A stretch of 64,000 nucleotides of DNA from Hyphococcus sp. (GTDB taxonomy: Bacteria > Pseudomonadota > Alphaproteobacteria > Caulobacterales > Parvularculaceae). The translations under genes were made by a program, and so were the position numbers. The notes under the pieces are model-generated. The model was not told the DNA's origin. It worked only from the letters and a program-made list of their open reading frames with translations, and made no database searches. The number at the start of each line of letters is the position of its first letter. Positions within the stretch are counted from its first letter, which is position 1. The DNA lies in NCBI GenBank assembly GCA_021776245.1, contig JAJFGF010000010.1, forward strand, positions 52,333 to 116,332, in the 5' to 3' direction. This document shows positions 9,452-18,207 of the stretch, one piece after another.

Positions 9452-10777
9452 ATGAATCAAAATAACAGCCGGTCTATCCTGCGCGGCCAGACGCTGTCAT
9501 TTTCGGCAAATCCGTTTGACGGAGACCCGGCCGGTTCCATCGACCATATCGAGGATGGCGCTGTCCTGATCGAGGATGGCTGCATTATCGCCGCCGGTGC
9601 GGCGGCGGACATTCTAACGCAGGGCATCGGCGCGCCGATCACCAATCATGGCAATGGCTTGATCATGGCCGGGTTTGTCGACGCTCACATTCATTATCCG
9701 CAGGTCGATATTATCGGGTCCCACGCCGAGGGCCTTGTCGAGTGGCTGCAAGAGCATACGTTTCCATGCGAAACGCAATTTGACGATGAAAAGCTTGCGA
9801 AAAACACGGCAGAATTTTTTCTCGACCAGTGTTTTCAAAACGGCGTTACGTCGGCAAGCGTTTATTGCACCGTTCATCCGCAATCAGTAACGAGTTTTTT
9901 CGAAGCGGCGTCGCGTCGCAATGCCTGCATGGCGGCGGGCAAGGTTTGTATGGACCGGAACGCACCTGCGAATCTAAGCGACAGCGCGCAATCCGCTTAT
10001 GACGACACCAAAGCACTGATCGAGATGTGGCACGGTCGAGGCCGCAACACTTACGCGATTACGCCGCGCTTCGCGCTGTCATCGTCGCAGGAGCAACTCG
10101 AAGCCCTTGGCGCCCTATGGAAGGAACACCCCGAGGTTTTGATGCAGACGCACCTCTCCGAGACGCAAGATGAAATCGCCCAGGTGCGGGCGGCGCATCC
10201 AGATCACAAAAGCTATTACGGGATTTATGAAGCTTTCGGCCTTACTGGTCCGGGCGCGATCTTCGGACACTGCATCCATCTCAGCGACAATGAACGAAAA
10301 GCCATCAGCGACAGCGGCGCGGCGATTGCTCATTGCCCAACATCAAATGCTTTCATGGGCTCCGGGCATTTCGATCTCGCCGCAACGCGGCGAGCGGGTC
10401 CGAATACAACGATTGCGCTCGCTTCCGACATTGGCGCCGGAACGTCATTTTCGCCTTTTGTCACCATGCGCGCCGCCTATGAAGCTGCGCGCGTTTATGG
10501 CCGCATCTTGCATCCCGCCGAAGCCTTCTGGATGGCGACCTGCGGCGGCGCCAAAGCAATGCGGCTTGACGACAGGGTCGGCAATCTTGCGCCGGGCATG
10601 GACGCGGACTTGATTGTCCTCGATTTGAAATCAACGCCGCTGATCGCCCGCCGTGTTGAGCGTGCCCGCGACATACACGAAGCCCTGTTTTCGCAAATGA
10701 TCATGGCCGATGAGCGCGCCGTAAAGGCGACTTATGTGGCGGGTGAAAAAGCTTTTGAGGGCGTCCGCGCCAATTGA
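9452..10777 (+). CDS. guaD: Guanine deaminase
   Basis: GuaD hydrolyses guanine to xanthine and ammonia and so feeds XdhAB. The 441-residue amidohydrolase has the metal motif VDAHIH (His 79 and 81), THLSET in the barrel, GHCIHLS, and a late SDIGAGTS with the metal-binding Asp, all typical of guanine deaminase. It starts 14 bases after xdhC and is the last gene of the operon. Its end lies 4 bases from the convergent puuD stop. No export signal is seen, and the length is normal. Confidence 0.95.
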   Translation: MNQNNSRSILRGQTLSFSANPFDGDPAGSIDHIEDGAVLIEDGCIIAAGAAADILTQGIGAPITNHGNGLIMAGFVDAHIHYPQVDIIGSHAEGLVEWLQEHTFPCETQFDDEKLAKNTAEFFLDQCFQNGVTSASVYCTVHPQSVTSFFEAASRRNACMAAGKVCMDRNAPANLSDSAQSAYDDTKALIEMWHGRGRNTYAITPRFALSSSQEQLEALGALWKEHPEVLMQTHLSETQDEIAQVRAAHPDHKSYYGIYEAFGLTGPGAIFGHCIHLSDNERKAISDSGAAIAHCPTSNAFMGSGHFDLAATRRAGPNTTIALASDIGAGTSFSPFVTMRAAYEAARVYGRILHPAEAFWMATCGGAKAMRLDDRVGNLAPGMDADLIVLDLKSTPLIARRVERARDIHEALFSQMIMADERAVKATYVAGEKAFEGVRAN

Positions 10778-10781
10778 TCGG

Positions 10782-12017
10782 CTAACTTCCATCTCCCAGT
10801 TCCGCATCAATCCACGCGCCCAGCAAGGCGCGTTCTTCTTGCGTCATCTCCGTCAAATTGCCCGGCGGCATAACCTGATTATCAACAGCTTGCACGCGCA
10901 TTTGCGGCGCATGCTGTTTAATAAGATCGATGGTGTCATATGCAACACCGCCAGGCGCTGCATCCACATAGTCGGTTGGATTGGCCGAGTGACAAACACC
11001 GCATCGTATTTGGACAATCCCAAAGACCTGATCAGTTAAATCCATCGCAGCAATGTCCGCAGGCGCTGCCGCATTCGCGCTTTTGTCTGAGGGCCGCCAG
11101 GCGACGAACGCCATCAAGATCAGCAAGAGCATTGAAGCGGTTGGCCATTGCCAGCGCAAGCCGGCGCCATGGACGCCGCTGTCATGAGCGTTGAAAAAAT
11201 GCCGGACCACCGCGCCAATCGGCAGGATCAACGCCACGACGACCCAGTTCATCGGATGCCCGAAGGTCATCGGATAATGGTTCGAGATCATCATGAAGAG
11301 AACCGGCAGGGTGAGGTAATTATTATGGGTCGATCGCAGCTTAGCGATCTTGCCAAATTCCGGATTGGGGATCTTTCCCGCTTTCAAGTCTGCGACAACG
11401 ATTTTCTGATTGGGAATGATCACAAAGAAAACATTGCCGGTCATGATCGTGCCGATCATGGCGCCAATGTGCAAAAAGACGGCGCGGGCGGAAAAAAGCT
11501 CACCCAATCCGAATGCGGCGCCGACTATCAGCACAAACAGAACGCCGAACATCGCCGTCTGGTTTTCTTTTAAGGGAGATTTGCAGAGCGCATCATAGAC
11601 CAGCCAGCTGGCGACCAGCACGCCGATCGAAATGCCAACCGCCTGGAGCTTTGACAGGACAAGGACCGACCGGTCGATCAGATAGATGTCCGCCTGCCAG
11701 TAATAAACAACCGACATCAGCGCAAAGCCGGTCAGCCATGTGGCATAGGATTCCCACTGAAACCATTTGAGGTCTTCGGGCATTTTTTCCGGCGCAACCA
11801 TGTATTTTTGAACATGATAAAAACCGCCCCCATGCACCAGCCAGCTTTCCCCCTTGGCCCCGTGCGGCAGGCCATCGCGATGGCGCAGACTGAAATCAAG
11901 CGCCATAAAATAAAAAGACGCGCCAATCCACCCGATCCCGGCAATGATATGGGCCCAGCGCAGAGTCAGGCTCAGCCAATCGACAATCTGAAGATCCAAA
12001 TTCATTCTCCCGGGCAC
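10782..12017 (-). CDS. puuD: Membrane-bound urate hydroxylase/oxidase with cytochrome c domain
   Basis: PuuD oxidises urate to 5-hydroxyisourate and passes electrons to the respiratory chain instead of making H2O2. The protein has about eight membrane segments in residues 1-305 (urate oxidase N domain), then a periplasmic cytochrome c module with CGVCH (C339, C342, H343) and a likely axial Met in QVMPPGN (about M383). It starts at GTG 12017 or ATG 12005. It is the only purine gene on the minus strand in this stretch. It converges with guaD and diverges from puuE across a gap that holds an inverted repeat. Confidence 0.93.
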   Translation of the reverse strand: MPGRMNLDLQIVDWLSLTLRWAHIIAGIGWIGASFYFMALDFSLRHRDGLPHGAKGESWLVHGGGFYHVQKYMVAPEKMPEDLKWFQWESYATWLTGFALMSVVYYWQADIYLIDRSVLVLSKLQAVGISIGVLVASWLVYDALCKSPLKENQTAMFGVLFVLIVGAAFGLGELFSARAVFLHIGAMIGTIMTGNVFFVIIPNQKIVVADLKAGKIPNPEFGKIAKLRSTHNNYLTLPVLFMMISNHYPMTFGHPMNWVVVALILPIGAVVRHFFNAHDSGVHGAGLRWQWPTASMLLLILMAFVAWRPSDKSANAAAPADIAAMDLTDQVFGIVQIRCGVCHSANPTDYVDAAPGGVAYDTIDLIKQHAPQMRVQAVDNQVMPPGNLTEMTQEERALLGAWIDAELGDGS

Positions 12018-12034
12018 GATTATAATTGTGATCG

Positions 12035-12057
12035 ATGAGATGCACAGTCGATCTCAT
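12035..12057. promoter_or_regulatory. Inverted repeat between divergent puuD and puuE
   Basis: A perfect 7-base inverted repeat, ATGAGAT-N9-ATCTCAT, lies in the 143-base gap between the divergent puuD and puuE starts, 18 bases from the puuD GTG. The 16-base centre-to-centre spacing suits a dimeric helix-turn-helix regulator. Being an operator is inference, because no regulator gene is nearby and I did not see the same motif before uraH. Confidence 0.45.
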
Positions 12058-12160
12058 TTGGAATTTCCCGTTGCGCCACCAAAAAACTATATGATGAATG
12101 GGAGGATATTGAGTATGCTCATGTTTGAGACCGGTTCAACTCATTCTTCCATGGCGAAAT

Positions 12161-13084
12161 ATGTCTTATTCGCGTGATCTTATCGGCTATGGCGAAAATC
12201 CGCCGCACGTCCAATGGCCGGGCGGCGCCCGCATCGCGGTGCAATTTGTCCTCAATTATGAAGAGGGCGGCGAACGCTGCCAGTTGCATGGCGATAATGA
12301 GTCTGAAGCGTTTTTGTCCGAGATCATCGGCGCGACGCCCTTTCCAGAAGCGCGGCATATGTCGATGGAGTCGATTTATGAATACGGATCGCGGGCTGGC
12401 GTCTGGCGTATTCTCGATTTGTTCAGGTCGCGGCGGCTGCCGCTCACCGTCTTTGCGGTGGCGATGGCGGCGCAAAGAAACCCGGCTGTTATCGAACGCG
12501 CCATGAAAGATAGCCATGAAATCGCCGGCCATGGATTGAGATGGATCGATTACAAAGACGTGCCTGAAAAAACCGAGCGCGCGCATCTCGACGAAGCGGT
12601 TGAAATTCTCAAAGGGATTTGCGGCGCTGCCCCCCGCGGCTGGTACACAGGTCGGACGAGTGTGCATACGCGCGATATTGTCGCCGGCCATGGCGGCTTT
12701 CTCTATGACGCTGACGATTATTCCGACGATCTGCCGTTCTGGAGCACGCAAGTTAAGACGCCGCATCTGATCGTGCCCTATACGCTTGACGCAAATGATA
12801 TGCGCTTTGCAACGCCGCAGGGATTTAACTCAAGCGCGGATTTTGAAAATTATCTGAAAGACGCCTTTGACGTTCTCTATCGCGAGGGCGAACAGGCGCC
12901 GAAGATGATGTCGATCGGGCTCCACTGCCGTTTAATCGGGCGCCCTGGAAGATTTAAGGCGTTGCAAAATTTTGTCGATCACATCTTGACGTTTGACGAT
13001 GTTTGGGTGTGTCGCCGCGTTGATATCGCGGAACACTGGCGGAAAAATCATCCCTACGCCGTTGAGGGCAACGAGAATGGTTGA
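12161..13084 (+). CDS. puuE: Allantoinase PuuE (polysaccharide-deacetylase type)
   Basis: PuuE hydrolyses allantoin to allantoate. It belongs to the NodB/polysaccharide-deacetylase fold, not to the amidohydrolase allantoinases. The sequence starts MSYSRDLIGYGENPP, a family hallmark, and has EYGSRAGVWR and the catalytic-region GHGLRW. From ATG 12161 it is 307 aa, the usual length. An upstream TTG at 12125 would add 12 unrelated residues. It opens the puuE-uraD-alc-allA operon, and its stop overlaps the uraD start by 8 bases. Confidence 0.93.
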   Translation: MSYSRDLIGYGENPPHVQWPGGARIAVQFVLNYEEGGERCQLHGDNESEAFLSEIIGATPFPEARHMSMESIYEYGSRAGVWRILDLFRSRRLPLTVFAVAMAAQRNPAVIERAMKDSHEIAGHGLRWIDYKDVPEKTERAHLDEAVEILKGICGAAPRGWYTGRTSVHTRDIVAGHGGFLYDADDYSDDLPFWSTQVKTPHLIVPYTLDANDMRFATPQGFNSSADFENYLKDAFDVLYREGEQAPKMMSIGLHCRLIGRPGRFKALQNFVDHILTFDDVWVCRRVDIAEHWRKNHPYAVEGNENG

Positions 13085-13619
13085 TACCGAACGCAAAGAC
13101 AAGCGCCCCGCGCCAGTTTCACGCGAAGCGTTTGTCGCCCGCTTTGGCGGCGTCTATGAACATTCGACTTGGGTTGCAGAAACCGCATTCGATAAAGGGA
13201 TTGATATCAGTCACATTGGGTTTGACAGGCTCGCCAAGGAAATGGCGGCGATTGTCGATGGGGCCACCGATGAAAAGCAACGCGCATTGCTTCGCGCGCA
13301 CCCTGATCTCGCCGGGCGTCTCGCCTTGCAGGGGGAGTTGACGCAAAGCTCAAGCGAGGAACAGCAATCTGCAGGGCTCGATCAGTGTACGCCCGATGAG
13401 CTGGAAAAATTTCAGACGCTCAACCGGAAATACACGGCGAAATTCAGTTTCCCGTTTATTCTGGCGGTCTCCGGCAGGAATCGCGCGGAAATTCTTGCAA
13501 ATTTCGAATCGCGCGTTGCAAATACTGCGGAAGAGGAATTTGCAGCGGCCCTGCGCGAGGTTCACAAGATTGCCCGCATAAGGCTGGCAAAGATTTTTGA
13601 AGAGCAAAATAAACCGTGA
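13077..13619 (+). CDS. uraD: OHCU decarboxylase
   Basis: UraD decarboxylates 2-oxo-4-hydroxy-4-carboxy-5-ureidoimidazoline to S-allantoin, directly after UraH. The 180-residue all-helical protein has the catalytic HPDLAGR (His 75) and the conserved SSEEQQSAGLD segment (about 92-102). PFILAVSGR near 126-134 is also typical. The ATG at 13077 lies within the end of puuE. The frame stays open further upstream, but that extension is out of family. The end overlaps the alc start. The enzyme is cytoplasmic. Confidence 0.94.
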   Translation: MVDTERKDKRPAPVSREAFVARFGGVYEHSTWVAETAFDKGIDISHIGFDRLAKEMAAIVDGATDEKQRALLRAHPDLAGRLALQGELTQSSSEEQQSAGLDQCTPDELEKFQTLNRKYTAKFSFPFILAVSGRNRAEILANFESRVANTAEEEFAAALREVHKIARIRLAKIFEEQNKP

Positions 13620-14623
13620 CGCAAAAACAAACGCCAACGCCGGAATTCACGCGCCTTTATCCAAACCTCGCTTCGCCGCGATTTGGCAGCCGAGCGGTTT
13701 CGACATCGGATGAGTTTTTTGCAGCCAAGGAACGGATGCTCGCCGATGCGCCGCCGGTATTTGTACCCGACAAATATGACACCCACGGCAAATGGATGGA
13801 TGGCTGGGAAAGCCGCCGCCGCCGCGATGGCGGATATGACTGGTGCATCATCGAACTTGGCGTCGATGGTCTGATCCATGGCGTTGAGATTGACACGAGT
13901 TTTTTTACGGGAAATTTTCCGCCTGCGGCGTCAATCGAGGCCTGCGCGCCGGGCGCCGATAAGGAAGATCCCGCAAGTTGGAAAGAAGTGCTGACAAAAT
14001 CATCGCTGAAAGGCGATCACCGGCAGTTTTTTGCCATCGACAATCCGGGGCCGTGGCGTTCCGTCCGATTGAATATTTTTCCCGATGGCGGTGTTGCGCG
14101 CCTGCGGCTCTATGGCGAGGCGGCGCCCTCATGGAGTGAAACAGCTGACGATGCGCCGGTCGAACTCACGGCGCTTAAAAATGGCGGACGCATCATTGCT
14201 TATAACGATGCGCATTATGGCGACCTTTGGGCGCTGTTATCGGAAGGGCGCGGCGAGACCATGGGCGATGGGTGGGAAACCCGCCGCCGCCGGGAACCGG
14301 GTAATGACTGGATGATTATCGCGCTAGGCGCGCGCGGGTATGTAGAGCAAATCGAAATCGACACAGCGCATTTCAAAGGCAATTTTCCCGACGGTGCTTC
14401 GGTTCAGGGCGCGGACTTATCGAATGGAACGAGCAAAGTCGATATCAATGCTTCGGCGGAATGGGGTGAGATTTTGCCGAGACAAAAGCTCAAAGCAGAC
14501 GCCATCCATCATTATAGCGGCGCGGATATCCACGCAGCGACGCCGGTTACGCATGTGAAGCTGAACATTTATCCCGATGGCGGCGTCAGCCGTTTTCGGA
14601 TCTTGGGGCGGCGCGCTCCATGA
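13616..14623 (+). CDS. alc: Allantoicase
   Basis: Allantoicase splits allantoate into ureidoglycolate and urea. The 335-residue protein is two allantoicase repeats, about residues 1-165 and 170-335. Each contains GWESRRRR or GWETRRRR followed by DW and a glycine, and an IDTSFFTGNFP or IDTAHFKGNFP strand. It starts at GTG 13616 overlapping the uraD stop and ends ATGA with allA. This context makes it the third step after urate ring opening. Urea would be a product, and no urease is in the window. Confidence 0.95.
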   Translation: MTQKQTPTPEFTRLYPNLASPRFGSRAVSTSDEFFAAKERMLADAPPVFVPDKYDTHGKWMDGWESRRRRDGGYDWCIIELGVDGLIHGVEIDTSFFTGNFPPAASIEACAPGADKEDPASWKEVLTKSSLKGDHRQFFAIDNPGPWRSVRLNIFPDGGVARLRLYGEAAPSWSETADDAPVELTALKNGGRIIAYNDAHYGDLWALLSEGRGETMGDGWETRRRREPGNDWMIIALGARGYVEQIEIDTAHFKGNFPDGASVQGADLSNGTSKVDINASAEWGEILPRQKLKADAIHHYSGADIHAATPVTHVKLNIYPDGGVSRFRILGRRAP

Positions 14624-15132
14624 GTGTCGTTGAACTCATCCCTGAAGACCTGACAAAGGAAAACTTCGCACCCTTTGGTGATGTGCTTGAAGTTGATGGC
14701 GCGGAGCGTCTTCTGATTAATGAAGGAACCACCGAACGGTTTCACGCATTGGCGGCGCTTGATGTCGCCGATGAAAATGGCGCGGCGATCCTGTCGATAT
14801 TTCGAGCGAGCGTACGCCCGGCGCCGATCAGGATTGCGATGATGGAACGCCATCCTTTGGGCAGTCAGGCATTTTTTCCCTTGAGCGACAAACCATGGTT
14901 GATTGTCGTGTCTTCGGCCGAAAAACCCGCGCCGGAAAATCTCAAAGCTTTTGTCGCCCATGGGCGTCAGGGCGTTCAATATGCAAAAAACACGTGGCAT
15001 CACCCGCTCTTAATCATCGAACCAAAACAGGATTTTCTTATCGCCGATCGCACCGGCCCCGGCGACAATCTGGAAGAGATCTGGTTCGGCGACGGCGTTT
15101 TTGCCAGCCTGAGGGCGCCTGAGGAACATTAA
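14620..15132 (+). CDS. allA: Ureidoglycolate lyase
   Basis: AllA cleaves ureidoglycolate to glyoxylate and urea, the last step of purine ring breakdown. The 170-residue cupin-like protein has QAFFPLSDKPWLIVV in the middle and GVQYAKNTWHHPLL in the second half, both family signatures. Its start overlaps the alc stop as ATGA, and its TAA shares a base with the ATG of the following FAD oxidoreductase. The product glyoxylate would enter central metabolism. Confidence 0.94.
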   Translation: MSVVELIPEDLTKENFAPFGDVLEVDGAERLLINEGTTERFHALAALDVADENGAAILSIFRASVRPAPIRIAMMERHPLGSQAFFPLSDKPWLIVVSSAEKPAPENLKAFVAHGRQGVQYAKNTWHHPLLIIEPKQDFLIADRTGPGDNLEEIWFGDGVFASLRAPEEH

Positions 15133-16742
15133 TGGCAACGACAAACAAATATGACGCTGTCATTATCGGCGGCGGTCACAACGGGTTGGTTTGCGCGTAC
15201 TATCTGGCGCGCGCAGGCCTTACCGTGCGGATTTGTGAACGGCGCGGCGTTGTCGGCGGCGCCGCCGTGACCGAAGAATTTCATCCGGGCTTTCGCAACT
15301 CTGTCGCCAGCTACACCGTCAGCCTTCTTAATCCGCAAGTGATCGCCGATATGCGCCTTGCAGATTATGGGCTTGAAGTCGTCAAACGGCCCATTTCAAA
15401 CTTTCTTCCAACCGAAGACGGTCGCTACGTTAAGCTCGGCGGCGGGCTTGAGCGCACGCAGGCTGAATTCCGGAAATTTTCCAATCATGATGCAGAGCGG
15501 TTGCCAGCCTATTATGAGCGCCTCGAGCGCGTCGCTGATGTCTTGCGTGATCTCGCGATAAAAACCCCGCCCAATCCGCGCGGCAGGCTCGGCGCCGGAA
15601 TTTCAGCATTCTCGCAATTATGGCCGGTCGCCAAAGGATCGCCGGAATTGCATCAGGATGTGCTTGATCTTTTCACCAAAAGCGCACGCGGCTTTCTCGA
15701 GCCATGGTTTGATTCTGATCCTGCACAGGCTGCATTTGGTTTTGACGCGGTCGTGGGTAATTTCGCCAGCCCGGACACGCCGGGCTCGGCTTATGTTCTT
15801 CTCCATCATGTTTTTGGCGAAGTGAACGGTGAAAAAGGCGCATGGGGGCACGCGCTTGGCGGCATGGGCGCGATTACGCAAGCGATGCGCAGAGCCTGCG
15901 ACAATGCAGGCGTTGAAATTTCCATAGATGCGCCTGTTAAATCGCTTTCAGTAGAAGATGGCGCCGCGACCGGTATTGTTCTCGAAAGCGGTGATGAGAT
16001 CGTCGCCGATCGCGTCATCTCCAACGTCAATCCAAAACTTCTTTACGGCAAGCTGACGCCGCAAGACGCGCTCGATCCGGAATTTTCCCGGCGTATGAAA
16101 TCCTATCGCTGCGCGTCGGGCACCTTTCGGATGAATGTCGCGCTGTCCGAACTTCCGGATTTTTCCTGCCTCCCCGGAAAAACAGCGAGCGAGCATCATC
16201 AGTCTGGCGTCATCATTGCGCCGAGCCTTGATTATATGGACCGCGCTTTTATTGACGCGAAATCTGATGGCTGGTCGAAAAAACCAATTGTTGAAATGCT
16301 GATCCCCTCGACAGTTGATCCGTCGCTGGCGCCTGAAGGCAGTCATGTGGCGAGCCTTTTTTGTCAGCAGTTTTCGCCTGAGTTGCCAGATGGCCGTTCA
16401 TGGAAGGACGCCCGCGAGGCAGCAGCGGATCTGATCATCAATACGGTTGACGACTATGCGCCAAACTTCAAAAAATCCATCCTTGGCCGGATGATCCTCT
16501 CACCGCAGGATCTTGAAGAAAAATTCGGGCTCATTGGCGGCGACATCATGCATGGCGCCATGAGCCTTGATCAAATGTGGGCGGCGCGACCGGCGCTCGG
16601 TTATGGGGATTATCGCGGCCCGCTTACCGGGCTCTATATGTGCGGTGCGGGAACCCATCCCGGCGGCGGCGTCACCGGGCTGCCCGGCAGAAATGCCGCC
16701 CGCGAAATACTGAAAGACGCCGGCAAGCGAATGCGCGCCTGA
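15132..16742 (+). CDS. FAD-dependent oxidoreductase, PYROXD2/phytoene-desaturase-like
   Basis: The 536-residue protein has an N-terminal FAD Rossmann motif (IIGGGHNGL, residues 11-19), followed by ERRGVVGGAAVTEE as in CrtI-like amine oxidase/desaturase flavoproteins. Its C-terminus has GAGTHPGGGVTGLPGRNAA, typical of PYROXD2-like enzymes. There is no signal peptide. It is translationally coupled to allA through a one-base overlap, so it belongs to the purine operon by position. No known purine step needs it, because PuuD and XdhAB cover the oxidations. Its substrate is unknown. Confidence 0.8.
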   Translation: MATTNKYDAVIIGGGHNGLVCAYYLARAGLTVRICERRGVVGGAAVTEEFHPGFRNSVASYTVSLLNPQVIADMRLADYGLEVVKRPISNFLPTEDGRYVKLGGGLERTQAEFRKFSNHDAERLPAYYERLERVADVLRDLAIKTPPNPRGRLGAGISAFSQLWPVAKGSPELHQDVLDLFTKSARGFLEPWFDSDPAQAAFGFDAVVGNFASPDTPGSAYVLLHHVFGEVNGEKGAWGHALGGMGAITQAMRRACDNAGVEISIDAPVKSLSVEDGAATGIVLESGDEIVADRVISNVNPKLLYGKLTPQDALDPEFSRRMKSYRCASGTFRMNVALSELPDFSCLPGKTASEHHQSGVIIAPSLDYMDRAFIDAKSDGWSKKPIVEMLIPSTVDPSLAPEGSHVASLFCQQFSPELPDGRSWKDAREAAADLIINTVDDYAPNFKKSILGRMILSPQDLEEKFGLIGGDIMHGAMSLDQMWAARPALGYGDYRGPLTGLYMCGAGTHPGGGVTGLPGRNAAREILKDAGKRMRA

Positions 16743-16888
16743 AGCTCTTTCATTGGCGCCTGCATTATTTTTGACGTGCAGTGACAACATAACAGAGAAC
16801 CGCCTGACGCCTATTTCTCTCGAACTTTACTGGCGGCGGGTAAAAAAAATTGCTATGAGGATCGCCCCCAAAGACCAGGCAGCAAGAA

Positions 16889-18196
16889 ATGACAAAAGCA
16901 GGCCAGAATATTTCTCTTCTTGATCGTCATCGTTCGATCCTGCCTTCCTGGCTGGCGCTTTATTACAAGGAACCGATCCAGATTGTGCGCGGCGAAGGGC
17001 GCCGGGTGTGGGACCAGGATGATCGCACATATCTCGATTTCTTCGGCGGCATCCTGACGACGATGACAGGGTATGGCGTTCCGAGCGTTATCGAGGCTAT
17101 CCGCGATCAGGCGCAGAAGATGCTGCATACATCGACGCTCTATTTGATCGACTCGCAAGTTGAGTTGGCGGAGAAAATTGCGGATCTGTCAGGCATTCCC
17201 GACGCAAAAGTATTTTTTACCAATTCCGGCAGCGAAGCGAATGACACCGCGTTCATGCTCGCTACAGCCTATCGCCGGTCCAATCAGATTCTTGCGATGC
17301 GCCACAGCTATCACGGGCGGTCGTTTTCCGCGGTATCGACGACGGGTACCTCATCCTGGTCGCCTTCCTCGCTGTCGCCATTCAATGTTTCGTATGTGCA
17401 CGGCGCCTATCGCTATCGCAGCCCATTCGCCAATCTATCCGATGAAGATTATATAGCGGCCTGTGTTGCTGATCTTGAAAATGTTCTGGAAGTCGCAACC
17501 GCTGGCGACGTCGCCTGCCTGATCGCAGAACCTGTGCAGGGCGTCGGCGGTTTCGGTATGCCGCCGGACGGCATGTATGGCCGCTTCAATGAGGTCCTGA
17601 AACGAAAAGATATTCTGTTTATTTCTGACGAGGTGCAAACCGGATGGGGACGCACTGGCGAGCATTTCTGGGGCTACCAGGCGCATGGCTTTACGCCGGA
17701 CATTATGACCTTTGCCAAAGGCCTCGGTAACGGTCTTGCGATCGGCGGCATTGTCGCGCGCAAGGAGATCATGGATTGCTTTAATGCAAACTCCATTTCG
17801 ACCTTTGGCGGCAACCCGCTCGTGACGCGCGGCTCGCTTGCCAATCTTCAATATCTTGAAGACAATAATTTGCAGGAAAATGCAGCAAAGCAAGGCCGGC
17901 GCTTTCTCGATAAATTATCTGCCTTTGCGGAAACTTCCGACATGATCGGCGATGTGCGCGGCAAAGGCCTGATGATCGGCATTGAACTGGTTGGCGCTGA
18001 CGGCAAGACGCCCAATGTGGATGCGGTCGCTGAAATCATGGAAAAAACCAAAGAAGGCGGTTTGCTGATTGGCCGCGGCGGTTTCTATGGCAATGTCATT
18101 CGCATGGCGCCGCCGCTGAGCGTGACGGAAGCGGAAATTGACGAAGGGTTTGATATTCTGGTTGAGGCCATCAGGGCCGTTGAAGCGGGCGGATAG
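16889..18196 (+). CDS. Class III aminotransferase, likely beta-alanine/beta-aminoisobutyrate transaminase
   Basis: This is a PLP fold-type I, class III aminotransferase of the AGXT2-like group (435 aa). The Schiff-base Lys is in TFAKGLGNG (about K277). TNSGSEAND near residue 112 and ISDEVQTGWGRTG are conserved cofactor regions. It heads the reductive pyrimidine operon, 11 bases before preT. That position suggests it converts beta-alanine and 3-aminoisobutyrate to malonate and methylmalonate semialdehyde for the mmsA-like enzyme downstream. The substrate is inferred from context, since the family also includes alanine-glyoxylate transaminases. Glyoxylate from allA would be a plausible amino acceptor. 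Confidence 0.85.
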   Translation: MTKAGQNISLLDRHRSILPSWLALYYKEPIQIVRGEGRRVWDQDDRTYLDFFGGILTTMTGYGVPSVIEAIRDQAQKMLHTSTLYLIDSQVELAEKIADLSGIPDAKVFFTNSGSEANDTAFMLATAYRRSNQILAMRHSYHGRSFSAVSTTGTSSWSPSSLSPFNVSYVHGAYRYRSPFANLSDEDYIAACVADLENVLEVATAGDVACLIAEPVQGVGGFGMPPDGMYGRFNEVLKRKDILFISDEVQTGWGRTGEHFWGYQAHGFTPDIMTFAKGLGNGLAIGGIVARKEIMDCFNANSISTFGGNPLVTRGSLANLQYLEDNNLQENAAKQGRRFLDKLSAFAETSDMIGDVRGKGLMIGIELVGADGKTPNVDAVAEIMEKTKEGGLLIGRGGFYGNVIRMAPPLSVTEAEIDEGFDILVEAIRAVEAGG

Positions 18197-18207
18197 GAAT
18201 TCACCGG

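Noticed and set aside
12119..12766. Minus-strand frame of 215 codons opposite puuE
   Set aside because: Antisense to puuE with no recognisable domain; composition is atypical.
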